Shown here piece after piece: positions 42,791-53,279 of a stretch of 64,000 nt of DNA. Origin of the DNA: Ascoidea rubescens DSM 1968 (lineage: Eukaryota > Ascomycota > Saccharomycetes > Ascoideales > Ascoideaceae); NCBI RefSeq assembly GCF_001661345.1, contig NW_017962918.1:496001-560000 (forward strand), read 5' to 3'. Each line of letters starts with the position of its first letter. Within the stretch, counting starts at the first letter, position 1. Below the pieces are notes generated by a model that worked only from the letters and a program-made list of their open reading frames with translations, made no database searches and was not told where the DNA came from. The translations under genes were made by a program, and so were the position numbers.

Positions 42791-43495
42791 TCTGAAAATT
42801 ATATTATTGTATTATTGTATTGTATTCTATTTCTTTATCAATTTGCCGATAATGGTCTTTGATGAAATGTTATTTTGAAATTTTTTTTTTGTTTGGATTT
42901 TTTTTTTAGTGAAATATCCGGAAAGAAAAATAAAAAATAAAAACCAGCCTCCAAGCTGAGTATCCGTAGATAACGGATTAATCCTGATTACTCACTTAAC
43001 GGATTATGTAACACACGGCTGACTAACTGTTGACTCAGATTCATCCAAACATTTTTTTGTTTCTGAAAACGGATTTCAAAAGGAAATTAATACGAAAGTT
43101 TTGAAAATTGTTTTGTTTTGCTCTCCAAAAATTGAAATTTCCACCGGGTAACGGAATTTTAATGGAAAATTAAAAATTTTTTGTAATTCAACTACAAAAA
43201 TTTTTTTTTTTTTCCACCATTCGATGAAAAAAAAAAATTAGGTCTTGCTATAAAAGAAAAAAAAAGGAAAAAATTAATTGTTTTGAAGAAAAAAAACAAT
43301 AAAAAAAACAAATTTCAAGATAAATATCTAAATAAAATCAAAACATCAAAAAGATAATAAGATAAGAATTACTAAATAAATTGGTAAAAAAAAAATTAAT
43401 ATCTGAAAAAATTGAAACCAAACCAAAAAAAAAAAAAATATCCCGTCTTAATTAACCCTTAATATAAATTCACTTCGATTAATAAATAAATAAAA
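42791..43495. promoter_or_regulatory. NOP16/RRM-gene divergent promoter
   Basis: This 705-base AT-rich region holds two RRPE-type AAAAATTTT words at 43172-43180 and 43196-43204. A CGATGA core (PAC-like, imperfect) lies at 43222-43227. RRPE and PAC elements mark yeast ribosome-biogenesis promoters, which fits NOP16. In A/T-run DNA the RRPE words could be chance. Homopolymer A runs dominate 43200-43440. Confidence 0.4.
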
Positions 43496-44194
43496 ATGTC
43501 AAGTTCTGCCGCTGTTGAAGGTACTAAAACCCAATCCAAACCAGTTCAAGTTACTGAAGAAGAGAAAAAAGTTGAAGTTAAAAGCTCTCCAAGTGGTGAA
43601 AGTTCCAATAGTACCAATGAAAGCAATGAAGGTAGTGGAGATAAAAGAGTCCAATTAACACCAGAAGAACAACAAGAAATTGATTCTCGTAGTGTTTATG
43701 TTGGAAACGTTGACTATTCATCTACTCCAGAACAATTGGAAGAATTTTTCCATAACTGTGGTGTTATTAACCGTATCACCATTTTGTATAACAAATACAC
43801 AGGATATCCAAGAGGTTATGCTTACATTGAATTTGCTAAGAAAGAAAGCGTCCCCAAAGCTCTTGACTTGGCTGATCAAGAGTTTAGAGGCAGAAAATTA
43901 ATTGTTAGTGAAAAGAGAACCAATGTTCCCGGATATGCAAGAAGAAGAGGTGGGTATAATAATGCAAGTAATTCTAATCCAAACAATAATGGGGGATACA
44001 GAAGAGGTAACTACCGTGGTAATTACCGTGGAAGAGGGATTCTCAGAGGAGGATATCGTGGTAGAAGTACTTACAGAGGAAGAGGTCGTGGTAGAGGTGG
44101 CTACAGACAAAACAGAGGACTAGAACACAATGATGATTCTGAAGCTAATGACAATTCTGGATCAGGAAATGAAGAGGTTACTCATCAAAATTAA
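43496..44194 (+). CDS. SGN1: RRM poly(A)-binding-type protein with RGG tail (Sgn1 / nuclear PABP2 family)
   Basis: The 232-residue protein has an acidic, Ser/Glu-rich N-terminus and a single RRM at about 67-140. RNP2 is VYVGNV and RNP1 is RGYAYIEF. The flanking SRSVYVGNVDYSSTPEQLEEFFHNCGVINRITIL and REFRGRKLIV-type residues match metazoan PABPN1, S. pombe Pab2 and S. cerevisiae Sgn1. A C-terminal Arg/Gly/Tyr-rich tail (about 145-210, many RGG/RGNYRG repeats) is a likely arginine-methylation and RNA-binding region. Family members bind poly(A), acting in nuclear tail length control or cytoplasmic translation. The sequence does not decide between Sgn1-like and Pab2-like roles. Confidence 0.88.
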   Translation: MSSSAAVEGTKTQSKPVQVTEEEKKVEVKSSPSGESSNSTNESNEGSGDKRVQLTPEEQQEIDSRSVYVGNVDYSSTPEQLEEFFHNCGVINRITILYNKYTGYPRGYAYIEFAKKESVPKALDLADQEFRGRKLIVSEKRTNVPGYARRRGGYNNASNSNPNNNGGYRRGNYRGNYRGRGILRGGYRGRSTYRGRGRGRGGYRQNRGLEHNDDSEANDNSGSGNEEVTHQN

Positions 44195-45596
44195 TTCAAT
44201 TAAGTTTGACTTATGTTGATTTAGTATAATCAAGTATTGAGTTATATGATATGGTATAATACATTATGAGGTTATATTAGATATCTAAGTAAATTGATTT
44301 TATATTGAATTTCATTTTGTTTTTCTTTAAATTATCATTATTAATCAAAAAAAAAAAATAATCACACAATAAAAAAACAAAAAAAAAACAACCAATTCAC
44401 CTCCTACTCTTCCTCTTTTTTTTTTTACCAATTTATTTCTTTTCTCTTATCCACTCCCCCCTTTTTTTTTTTCCTTTTGATTTTTTTTTTTTTTTTTAAA
44501 TTTGTTATGATAAAATGTTCTTGTTACGATATGTTCTATTACATTATTATAATTTGTTATAATCTATTTTTTGTTTGTTATTTTATTAATGAGATTAGCG
44601 GTATTTGCTTTTATTATTCTACTTGATGTGAGATCAAAACATTAGATTTTAAATCTTCCAATTTTCAAACCTTCAAACCTTCAAGATACTTCAATACTTA
44701 TATCCTCTACCTCTTGACCACACCTAGTATCAGATTTAGCTTGAAAGCAATGAAAAATTATGGAGAATTAGTTTTTATGTATTTTCAATTTATTATAATA
44801 GGGGGTTAATTTCAGAATAAAACTTTAGGTGTTTTCAAATGATTTTGAATGTTTGGAAATATTTTTTTTAAATCGAATAGGATGCATTAGCTTGTTTTTT
44901 CTTATTTAATTTGTTCTTGAAACACACTTGTTATAATAGACCAGTCCAGTTAGGTAAATATGTTTTCAAATCAGTATATAAATAGCTATCAATCGAGTAA
45001 TACAGAGCAGTAATTGTAAACAGAACTCATCGCAGCATACCAAAACATAGACCCAACAATCGCCAACAATAGCTGAAGCAAAAACAGCACCGATGCTGCC
45101 AAATCGGGCTGGTCGACGAACAGACTCCACTAAATTCCACAGATTCTGCTGCTCGCTCTGCTTTGAGGAAGCATCTTTGGGTCCAGGTCGGAACCAGCAA
45201 TCTGGCTCCGCAGTGTCATGCATAGACATGCACACAAGCACACTGCGTGACGGCTACAGCCTATCCGGGCCGACGCCCCCCCCCCCCGCGGACCGCACTG
45301 CCTTCGTGGCGGTCATTTGCTAGAGCCATGGGAGTGTCAGCACCGCAGGGCCTCATGCGTGCAGCTGCGGGTGTCCAGTGCTGCGGGAAAAACCAACAGC
45401 TGGGGACGTGCCAAGTTTAGCTCAGAGCCACCATCTTCTTCTCCAGTTCTGGAGAGACGTATATATAGCTGTGCTTTCTTCTTTTTCCCCTAATCATTCT
45501 CCAGACATAAATCCTCTGTTGTTGCTTTGTGCATATATTCTTTCAACAACTCTCTACTGCTTGTTTCTGACAACTACTTCCTACTCCCTATTCCCA
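44195..45596. other. intergenic region with GC-rich MCA1 promoter
   Basis: The left two thirds (44195-45050) are AT-rich with long T and A runs and no RNA gene seen. About 45060-45420 is a GC-rich island with a C12 run at 45276-45287. A perfect inverted repeat, CTCCAG-TT-CTGGAG, lies at 45441-45454. A TATA box, TATATATA, lies at 45460-45467, about 130 bases before the MCA1 ATG. Confidence 0.6.
45460..45467 (+). promoter_or_regulatory. MCA1 TATA box
   Basis: TATATATA followed by G fits the TATAWAWR consensus and lies about 130 bases upstream of the MCA1 ATG, within the usual yeast range. The inverted repeat CTCCAG/CTGGAG lies immediately upstream. Confidence 0.55.
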
Positions 45597-47000
45597 ATGT
45601 CTGGCTATCCCAATTACGGCAACGGCTATAATCCACCACCTTATCCTCCTTCCAATGCTCCTCCTTATCCTCCTCAGGGCGCTGGATACGGCTCCTATGG
45701 TGCTCCAGTTGGTTCTCCAACTGGCCAGCTGTATCCTCCTCCTCCACCTCAATCTCGTGGCTATCCTCCTTCACCTCAATCCCGTGGCTATCCTCCTTCA
45801 CCTCAATCCCGTGGCTATCCTCCTTCACCTCAAGCTCGCTCTTATCCTCCTCCTCCACAAGCCTATCCTTCTTACTCAGGCCAATATCCATCTCATAACG
45901 CCTATTCTTTACCCCCACAACATCAACAAAGATATCAACAACCCACTTCACATTCTCAGCCTTACCCTCAATACCCTCCTGTGAATGATCCCGTTTTCGA
46001 TTTCATAGAAGCCAAGAATCCTCCAAGAATTCCCACAAGAGAAATCGCATTTAGTAGCAGGCTCAGCCGTGACTACAAATACAAATACTCAAATTGCGAG
46101 GGTAAAAGAAAGGCATTACTAATTGGTATAAATTACTACAACACCAAATTTAAACTCAACGGATGTATCAACGATGTTAAAAACTTGCAAAACTTTTTAT
46201 TGAAACACGGCTATAAAAAAGATGACATGGTTATCCTTACTGATGATAATGATCCAAGCTCAAGATCTTTCCCATCAAGAAGAAACATCATCGATGCAAT
46301 GAAATGGTTAGTCAGCGACAGTAAAGAAAACGACTCTCTATTTTTCCATTTCTCTGGTCACGGTTCTCAGATCGAAGATCAAGATGGTGATGAATTGGAT
46401 GGTTTTGATGAAACCATCTGCCCATACGATTTCGAATCAAATGGTCAAATCTCTGATGACGAATTGCATGAGATCATGGTCAGACCATTACCAGAAGGTT
46501 GTAGATTGACTGCCCTCTTTGATTGCTGTCACTCCGGTTCTATGTTAGATCTACCTTACACTTACAACACAAAGGGTGTATTAAAAGAACCAAATTTAAT
46601 GAACGAGTTAGGTCAAGGTTTACTACCAATCTTCGGCAGCTATGCCAAAGGTGATAAAGAAAAAGCTTTAAAATCGGTTTTTAAATTGGTGAAAAATGCT
46701 GTTACTATAACTAATAACGCTGGTGCAATTGAAAAAACAAAGAAAACAAAAACTTCTCCTGCAGATGTTATTATGTTAAGTGGTTGTAAAGACGATCAAA
46801 CTAGTGCTGATGCCCACATTGGAGGTGAAGCAACAGGTGCCATGTCTTATGCGTTTATTCAGGTCATGAATACTGGTAAAAAACAATCCTATTTAACTTT
46901 ATTGCAAAACACAAGAAAGGTTTTAGAAGCAAAATACAGTCAAAAGCCTCAGTTAAGTGCTAGTCACCCAATTGACACTAATCTTGAATTCATCTTTTAA
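45597..47000 (+). CDS. MCA1: metacaspase (type I)
   Basis: Mca1/Yca1 is a calcium-dependent cysteine protease that cleaves after Arg/Lys and acts in protein-aggregate clearance and stress death. From the ATG at 45597 it has 467 residues. The N-terminus is a Pro/Gln/Tyr prodomain with PPSPQSRGY repeats (about 45-80). The p20 fold follows: KRKALLIGINYY, then FHFSGHGSQIED with catalytic His at about 255, and TALFDCCHSGSMLDLPY with catalytic Cys at about 311. The p10 part holds DVIMLSGCKDDQTSAD and GAMSYAFIQVM. The length agrees with S. cerevisiae Mca1 (432 aa). The frame is open further upstream but lacks family similarity there. Only one CTG codon was found, in the prodomain. Confidence 0.97.
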   Translation: MSGYPNYGNGYNPPPYPPSNAPPYPPQGAGYGSYGAPVGSPTGQLYPPPPPQSRGYPPSPQSRGYPPSPQSRGYPPSPQARSYPPPPQAYPSYSGQYPSHNAYSLPPQHQQRYQQPTSHSQPYPQYPPVNDPVFDFIEAKNPPRIPTREIAFSSRLSRDYKYKYSNCEGKRKALLIGINYYNTKFKLNGCINDVKNLQNFLLKHGYKKDDMVILTDDNDPSSRSFPSRRNIIDAMKWLVSDSKENDSLFFHFSGHGSQIEDQDGDELDGFDETICPYDFESNGQISDDELHEIMVRPLPEGCRLTALFDCCHSGSMLDLPYTYNTKGVLKEPNLMNELGQGLLPIFGSYAKGDKEKALKSVFKLVKNAVTITNNAGAIEKTKKTKTSPADVIMLSGCKDDQTSADAHIGGEATGAMSYAFIQVMNTGKKQSYLTLLQNTRKVLEAKYSQKPQLSASHPIDTNLEFIF

Positions 47001-47605
47001 ATAATTCCATTGGCTGTTTTTCCCACATTTAATATTATAATCATAACTGTTTTCTCAACTGTTATTAATCATAATCATTATAAAATTTATCTCATCTCAT
47101 ATTTTTTTCATGAATCCGATTTCAATACTGTTTGATTTCCTCTTTAAATCATATTTGATTCCCTTTCTGATTGTTCTTTAAGTTTTAGTTTTAGTTTCTG
47201 TTTTATTCTTCTTTTTATTAGTAGTCGTACTTTTTTATTCTAATGTTTCTCTGCACGTATATAAAAACCAACTAATACAACCACATTTAACCTCTCGACA
47301 AAATCGGTCTGTCTAACATTTTCTCTCGAGTTCTTTCTCTGATAGTTACATATAGTCTCGAGCCAAAACTGAATCGTCTGCTTTGTAACCACTTTCCAAC
47401 TTAAAAACCGGCTTTTTTTCCTTTTCGGCTTTCTCCTTTTCCATTTACCCACGTGCTGTTTTCGGCCGGCGATTTTTGCTGTTTTTTGCTACCACACAGA
47501 AACTGCTGCTTTGAGAAATACCTCATTGGGCAATAATGATTAACCTCGCGCGTTTTTTCCGCTTCGGGCGTGTTTTCTGCGGTTCGGCTGTAGGTAAACG
47601 CAGAG

Positions 47606-47611
47606 CTTATC
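47606..47611 (-). promoter_or_regulatory. GATAAG site upstream of DAL1
   Basis: CTTATC on the plus strand is GATAAG on the minus strand, about 440 bases upstream of the DAL1 ATG. It fits the binding core of Gln3/Gat1-type nitrogen regulators. One six-base match in a kilobase is weak alone; the gene identity makes it worth noting. Confidence 0.35.
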
Positions 47612-47660
47612 AGTGCTTGTTCGAGCGTAGTCATATTGTGCAGACAGTGTAGGTAAATAC

Positions 47661-47666
47661 CACGTG
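47661..47666. promoter_or_regulatory. CACGTG element (Cbf1/bHLH type)
   Basis: CACGTG is followed by AT, so the minus strand reads ATCACGTG, the Cbf1/CDEI form. Similar CACGTG sites lie in the p25/PMI40, KAP104 and DAL1 upstream regions (40009, 53514, 47450), suggesting a common bHLH promoter element. Confidence 0.4.
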
Positions 47667-48048
47667 ATTACATTATGTTCTTACTGCCAAACTGCGCTTT
47701 TCGTCCTGTTATATATTGCGATATCACAGGGCCAGAGATTTTTCACTTGAACCTTAATTCTTTTTCTTTATCTTGATCTGTTTGGACTTGTTTTGTTTTT
47801 GGGTTAGAACTCGAAAATAATGATTCCATGAGGTTGAAATTTACCCAAATCTTTCTCATCTCTTTCTCATCTCTTTTCCACAATATAAATCTCAAATCGC
47901 TCAAATGACACTTTCTTCTGGTTCTGTTTTCTCTTATTTATATATTATATTCTAATTGTTTGTTATTTCAATTTAATCGTCTTATTCTCTTCCAATCTTT
48001 CTCACTTATTTGCCCTTTATTTTTCTCTTTCTTTTTTTTCTTCTCAAA

Positions 48049-49932
48049 ATGTCCAGAGCTATTGCCTCAACTAACGTCGTTGTTGATGATGAACTTATCA
48101 ATGCGACGATAATTTATTCTATTGAATCTGGCAAGATCATCAGCATTATTAAAAACAAAATCCTCTCAAAGGACGATAAAATTTTGAAATTATACAACAT
48201 TTCCCCCAGTAATTACAGAATTTTATCTCCTTTGGTTATTCTACCAGGCCTAGTTGACTCTCATGTTCATCTCAACGAACCAGGCAGAACTCATTGGGAA
48301 GGCTTTGAAACTGGCACTCAAGCTGCTGCCTCTGGTGGTGTTACAACCGTTATTGATATGCCCTTAAATGCTATCCCACCAACCACCACAATCGAAAATT
48401 TCTTAATCAAGATCAATGCATCAAAGAATAAAACTTGGGTTGATGTGGGTTTTTATGGTGGTTTAATCCCAGATAATTTAGACCATCTAGTTCCTTTAAT
48501 CAACATGGGTGTAAGAGGATTCAAAGGATTTCTAATAGATTCAGGTGTCGATGAATTTCCTGCCATAGACCCAAATTACATCGACAAGGCCTTAGATTTA
48601 GTTAAAGAGCATAAAACAATCTTGATGTTTCATGCTGAAATGCAACCAAAAGATAATCTTCCACTAGTAGATCATAATAACAATATTCCAATAAATAATC
48701 ATGAAAATATTCCAATTTTCAGTTTGGATAAAGATTCAACTGATTCAACTAGCTCAACCAACTCAAATAACTCAACCAGCTCAACTAGTTCAACTAGTTC
48801 AAGTAGCTTAAATGATCTAAATCAAATAATTGCCACAAGTAACAAAAACAAAATGGAAAATCTAGCTCAAGAACTCAATGACTTGAACATTGGTGTATCC
48901 TCCTCATTTATCAACCATGCCCCATCAAATGTACTAAACTTGTTCAAAGATAATACTGATGAATTAAAAACTTACACCAATACTTCAAAAACACAAATCT
49001 CCTTAAACCAAGTCAATTCTACCAAACATTTGTCTGAAAAACAAATAAAAGCATTGTCTTCTTCTCCAATCTTAGCCGCTGCTGAACCAAGATTAATCGA
49101 TCCATCTGATTCCCCATTATTAAAGGCAACTGAAAAAAACTCAATTTTAAAGGATATCGATCCAACAGCTTATGAATCCTTTTTGGCATCAAGACCAGAC
49201 TCTTTTGAAACAACTGCAATCGCTGAAATCATCAATTGCTCAACTAAAAATCCTTCTGTACCTGTTCATATTGTTCATTTAGCTACTCATCAAGCTATTC
49301 CTCTCATCAAAATCGCCAAAAATTCAGGTCTCAAATTAACAACCGAGACCTGTTTCCACTATTTGTCCCTAAGTTCTGAAAAGATTCCAAATTGTGGCAC
49401 TCATTTCAAATGTTGTCCTCCAATTAGATCTGAATCCAACAGAAAATTGTTGTGGAATGCTCTAAGAGATGATATCATAACGTCAATTGTTTCAGATCAC
49501 TCTCCTTGCGTCCCTGAATTAAAGGGTCTTTCAAAGGGTGATTTCTTTGCTGCTTGGGGTGGTATTGCTTCTGTTGGTCTTGGGTTACCAATCCTATACA
49601 CTGAAGGTTTGAAGCTAACCCCCCCCTTGAAATTCACTGAAATCGTTAAATGGACTTGTCAAAATACTGCAAAACAAGTTGGTTTGAGTCACCAAAAGGG
49701 CTCTATTAAAATAGGCTATGATGCTGACTTTGCTATCTTTGATCCATCTGTTAAATACAAATTGAAAAATAAAAACATGTACTTCAAAAACAAACTAACT
49801 GCTTATGATGGCTTTGAATTGTTTGGTGTAGTGGTTGAAACTATAGTTAGAGGTAATAGTGTCTTTGCTCTTGGTAAAGGTCACAGCAAAAAACCAATGG
49901 GCAAACTTCTCCTTGAACCAAGAACATATTAA
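48049..49932 (+). CDS. DAL1: allantoinase
   Basis: Dal1 hydrolyses allantoin to allantoate, the first step of allantoin use as nitrogen source. From the ATG at 48049 the protein has 627 residues. Amidohydrolase motifs are [43 protein letters not shown] (about 75-115, metal-binding HVH), [19 protein letters not shown] (His195), [25 protein letters not shown] and SDHSPC (metal Asp). The C-terminal half aligns closely with S. cerevisiae Dal1. Residues about 199-370 are a Ser/Thr/Asn-rich insertion of roughly 170 residues between HAEM and [13 protein letters not shown], where S. cerevisiae (460 aa) has a short loop. I found no in-frame CTG codon in the gene. No other DAL gene is in the window. 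Confidence 0.97.
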   Translation: MSRAIASTNVVVDDELINATIIYSIESGKIISIIKNKILSKDDKILKLYNISPSNYRILSPLVILPGLVDSHVHLNEPGRTHWEGFETGTQAAASGGVTTVIDMPLNAIPPTTTIENFLIKINASKNKTWVDVGFYGGLIPDNLDHLVPLINMGVRGFKGFLIDSGVDEFPAIDPNYIDKALDLVKEHKTILMFHAEMQPKDNLPLVDHNNNIPINNHENIPIFSLDKDSTDSTSSTNSNNSTSSTSSTSSSSLNDLNQIIATSNKNKMENLAQELNDLNIGVSSSFINHAPSNVLNLFKDNTDELKTYTNTSKTQISLNQVNSTKHLSEKQIKALSSSPILAAAEPRLIDPSDSPLLKATEKNSILKDIDPTAYESFLASRPDSFETTAIAEIINCSTKNPSVPVHIVHLATHQAIPLIKIAKNSGLKLTTETCFHYLSLSSEKIPNCGTHFKCCPPIRSESNRKLLWNALRDDIITSIVSDHSPCVPELKGLSKGDFFAAWGGIASVGLGLPILYTEGLKLTPPLKFTEIVKWTCQNTAKQVGLSHQKGSIKIGYDADFAIFDPSVKYKLKNKNMYFKNKLTAYDGFELFGVVVETIVRGNSVFALGKGHSKKPMGKLLLEPRTY

Positions 49933-50456
49933 TTGTTTAAAAACTACCAGCTGTGTTTTTATTTTCATTGTTTTATCTTTTTGACATTTCTGTTCATCTT
50001 CATTTACATTTTACATTTCTATTCTCTTCTTATTCTTTTTTTGATATATATTTACATATTTGGCATTCATTTAACTCTTTATATTAGCGCTATCAAGTAT
50101 TATTAACTTAAACTATGTGACTCTTATAATAAATCTTAATTAACTATTAACTATCTATTCAGGAAAACTAAAAATAAATGGCCATGATATCAAAAAAATA
50201 AAAAAAGAAATAAAGACAACAAATAAAACTTACCTGTATTATTTTCTCAATACTAAAAAAAACTATCAATTAAATTAAAAAAAACAAAAAACAACCATGC
50301 AATGACAAAAATAAAAACAAAATTGTAATAAATAAATATAAAAAACCAAAAAAAAAAAAGTTATTTAACGCATTTAACAATCATTATGAACAACTTTTGT
50401 TGATAACTTCATAAAATTTTATGTATTAAAAAATCAAACTGTGTAAATTCAGCCAG
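49933..50456. other. convergent intergenic spacer DAL1/KAP104
   Basis: This 524-base AT-rich spacer lies between convergent gene ends, with A-runs at 50190-50360. It suits 3' end formation. No gene or RNA was seen. Confidence 0.6.
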
Positions 50457-53279
50457 TTAGACATTGTAAGTGTTGTGTAAAACTTGTTGAGATTCAAAAT
50501 CTAATCGGCTTAATAATGTGTTCCATTCGTTTCCTAGCATATCGCGATAACCAGCTAATAATTTATGGAATATATTCCCCAATTCTTCTCCAGGTTGAGA
50601 GTAAGTTGTAATACAATCTATAAATATAGCTAAATTGGAATTCCCTTGAGGAGAGTTTCCAAATCCTGTTGGATTCAATGATATTATGTTGCAGATTCCT
50701 TTAAATGACGACTCTTTCTCACTGTTTTCTTCCAAATATTTCATATGAGTGGTCCATTCTAAAATAAAGCTTGATAAAAATGGGGCAAATGCTGATGGAC
50801 AACAAATACCAATTCTACCAATGGTAATAGCAGCATTTTCTAAAACAGTTGTTTGAACTTGATTTGATTTTAATAGAGACAATAATAATGGAACCAATTG
50901 ATCCAAATAAGGTTTCAATTCTTCTTCATTTAATTTCAATGCCATTTCACCTAAAGACCATGTTGCATTATTACATACAGCATTTGATAATGCATTTCTT
51001 TGAACAATTTCTTTCCCAATTAAACTTATTAATGAATTTAAATATGGAAAGACAATTGGTCTAAACACAAATATAGCTAAATCACCCAAAAGAGCATAAG
51101 CGGATTGTCTAACTTCATTGATGGGGTTTTCAAAACAAATTAAAAGCAATTCCATCAAGTTAGTTTCGGGATTATCCAATTTCTGTTGTTGAATTAAATC
51201 AGCTGAATGAGATCCTAGTCCTTGAATTAAGCCATCAATTAAATCCATTGCCGTAACCATAAAGTCAGATTCTGGCAATTCAATTCTTGGGTCGTTTTGA
51301 GATAACCGATCGATTTTTATGCAATTTAACAAGATTTTAATTGATCGTTGATAAACAGGAAGAGCAAAAGGAGCAAAAGCTTCACCTAAAGTTGCTGCAA
51401 CAGACGAAAGACATTCTAATAAGGGCCATAATCCTTTATCTTCATCATCCAATTCTTCCCATTTTTTCAATAAGGGTGGTAATAAAGTATTATAATATTC
51501 GGGTTTTTCAGTCAAATGGTATCCTATTTTATCAACAAAAGTTTGAACAGCATCATATAGAATAACTAAATTTTTGCGTTGGTATTGTTCAAAACATTGA
51601 GTGAAAAACTTTAATAAAGGTTCAGCTAATTGAAATACAAAAGACAAATCTGCGTTTGTAATAAAATTAGCAATTGCAGTGCAAGCACTCTCTTGAACGA
51701 TTTTTTTCTTATCTAAACCACAAGCCATAATAGCTTGAAAAGTTGGTAAGAAGTAGCTAGCAAATTGGCCGTTTTTATGAACTTCTGAGCAAATCCAGGT
51801 TGAATAACGAGATAAAGTCCAGCAACTGATCTGTCTTACAGAAGAGTTCAAATCTTGCAAAGTGTCAACTAAATAGGGTATCAAAGCAGGTAGCTCATGG
51901 TTGGAGTGTTCGATCGCAGCTTCCTTGATTGCACCAAAGGCCAAAATGGCAGCTTCACGAATTGGCCATTCATTTGAGGTAAGTCTTTCTTTCAAAATTG
52001 GTAAAGTTATTTTTAATACAGATTCAGCCATACAATTAGCTAAGAGATCTAAAGTTGCAGCAGCACATTTCCTTAGAGTCCAGTTTGAGCTGAGCTGATC
52101 ATCTTCATCATCAATTCCTTCATCATCATCGTCATCGTCATCATAATCATCATAGTATCCTTCGTCCTCAGTATCATCGCCGTCAAAAGTCGCTTGAGAT
52201 CTATTGCCGTTGGCCTGTTTATGAGTTTTATTCCTGGCATTTAATGGTTTAATATCTTCGTCTTTATCTTGAACATTTGAGTCATTATTAGAATCTAGAG
52301 CTTGTAAGTCCAAAATTTCGTCTGGAGAGTAAACCATTTTTGCTAGTAAAATTGGCAACATATTGGGCAAAAATGGTTCAATGACTGCAGGGGGTAAAGA
52401 AGAAGTTGCTAGACATAATAAAAATTCACAGGCTTCCAATGAAACATCGTAGTTAGAATCGTTTATAGTATGAAGACAGTAGTTGGTCACACCTTCTAAA
52501 TGTGGAGATAAAATATCAGGTCTTGAGTCTAAAATCAAAGAGAAAGCAGAACAAACATTTTTTCGAATATTTGAATCACTCTGTGATGCCAAATTGAACA
52601 ATTTGGATAAATATAATTCCAAATGATTGGAGACTGAAGAGTTTCCTAATAATACAAATTGATTGATACATGAAATGGAGTCAGCCCTGACTTTATTTGA
52701 AGAAGAACTTAATAGAGAAAGCACTCTTGGGATGATAAAATCCAAGGGAATCTCGTTTGTGTTTTTCATAGGTTTCTCTAAAATAGTTGCAGAATCTTCA
52801 CAAATTTTTAAAAAAGCAGAGATTGAATTTTCTTGAACGTAAATAGGTTGGTTGTTGGAAGGATCAGCCAAATTTAACAAGTCTATGAGCACCTGTGGCC
52901 AATTGTTGATGGTCAATATGGAGAACAATGCAGTTATGACATTACCAGTGATGTTTTTGATAAGAGTGATGTTCACAAACAAACCTTTCAATATTGTTTT
53001 CTTGATATAGTCAAAAAAATCCAGCGATTTTGAGTCCAAGTAATTTCTCTTTAGGAAATTGTTCTTTAGTAACAAACCGGCGCCAGCCCTGACCTCAATC
53101 GAAGACACTTCGTCTTCCACTAAGATGTGAACCAAGTAGTTGTCAAAGTCCCGGTCAAGCTGGGCTTGTTTGAGTGCTTCATTAGCAAGAGATCTTTCGC
53201 TGCTGTTTTTTGATAGTGAACCTGCAAGGATTTTCCTTAGTTGGTCTAGAGAAGATGGGTTAATTAGCCAATTTGCCAT
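50457..53279 (-). CDS. KAP104: karyopherin beta-2 / transportin Kap104
   Basis: Kap104 imports PY-NLS cargoes such as Nab2 and Hrp1 into the nucleus. From the ATG at 53279 it has 940 residues of HEAT repeats (S. cerevisiae 918). The N-terminus SLSKNSSERSLANEAL...VRAGAGLLLKNN is the importin-beta N-terminal domain. A characteristic acidic loop, rich in consecutive Asp, lies at about 363-393 (DDYDDDDDDDEGIDDEDD). In the transportin family this HEAT-8 loop lets RanGTP displace cargo. LSSNWTLRKCAAATLDLLA, SVRQISCWTLSRYS and ALSNAVCNNATWSLGEMA are conserved transportin blocks. The open frame extends 27 codons upstream to 53360, but family similarity begins at the chosen ATG. Confidence 0.95.
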   Translation of the reverse strand: MANWLINPSSLDQLRKILAGSLSKNSSERSLANEALKQAQLDRDFDNYLVHILVEDEVSSIEVRAGAGLLLKNNFLKRNYLDSKSLDFFDYIKKTILKGLFVNITLIKNITGNVITALFSILTINNWPQVLIDLLNLADPSNNQPIYVQENSISAFLKICEDSATILEKPMKNTNEIPLDFIIPRVLSLLSSSSNKVRADSISCINQFVLLGNSSVSNHLELYLSKLFNLASQSDSNIRKNVCSAFSLILDSRPDILSPHLEGVTNYCLHTINDSNYDVSLEACEFLLCLATSSLPPAVIEPFLPNMLPILLAKMVYSPDEILDLQALDSNNDSNVQDKDEDIKPLNARNKTHKQANGNRSQATFDGDDTEDEGYYDDYDDDDDDDEGIDDEDDQLSSNWTLRKCAAATLDLLANCMAESVLKITLPILKERLTSNEWPIREAAILAFGAIKEAAIEHSNHELPALIPYLVDTLQDLNSSVRQISCWTLSRYSTWICSEVHKNGQFASYFLPTFQAIMACGLDKKKIVQESACTAIANFITNADLSFVFQLAEPLLKFFTQCFEQYQRKNLVILYDAVQTFVDKIGYHLTEKPEYYNTLLPPLLKKWEELDDEDKGLWPLLECLSSVAATLGEAFAPFALPVYQRSIKILLNCIKIDRLSQNDPRIELPESDFMVTAMDLIDGLIQGLGSHSADLIQQQKLDNPETNLMELLLICFENPINEVRQSAYALLGDLAIFVFRPIVFPYLNSLISLIGKEIVQRNALSNAVCNNATWSLGEMALKLNEEELKPYLDQLVPLLLSLLKSNQVQTTVLENAAITIGRIGICCPSAFAPFLSSFILEWTTHMKYLEENSEKESSFKGICNIISLNPTGFGNSPQGNSNLAIFIDCITTYSQPGEELGNIFHKLLAGYRDMLGNEWNTLLSRLDFESQQVLHNTYNV

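Larger units (their letters stand above)
47001..48048. promoter_or_regulatory. DAL1 upstream region with GATA and CACGTG sites
   Basis: This 1.05 kb region precedes allantoinase. A GATA-factor site lies at 47606-47611 (CTTATC, i.e. GATAAG on the minus strand), and a second GATAA core at 47768-47772. S. cerevisiae DAL genes are driven by Gln3/Gat1 through GATAAG under nitrogen limitation. CACGTG occurs at 47450-47455 and 47661-47666. The segment 47440-47660 is GC-rich with CGGCCGGCG and CGCGCG words. Confidence 0.45.

Noticed and set aside
47450-47720. Point centromere suggested by the CDEI-like ATCACGTG at 47661
   Set aside because: No CDEII-like AT block followed by a CDEIII-like core was seen at the right spacing, and CACGTG recurs at several promoters here.
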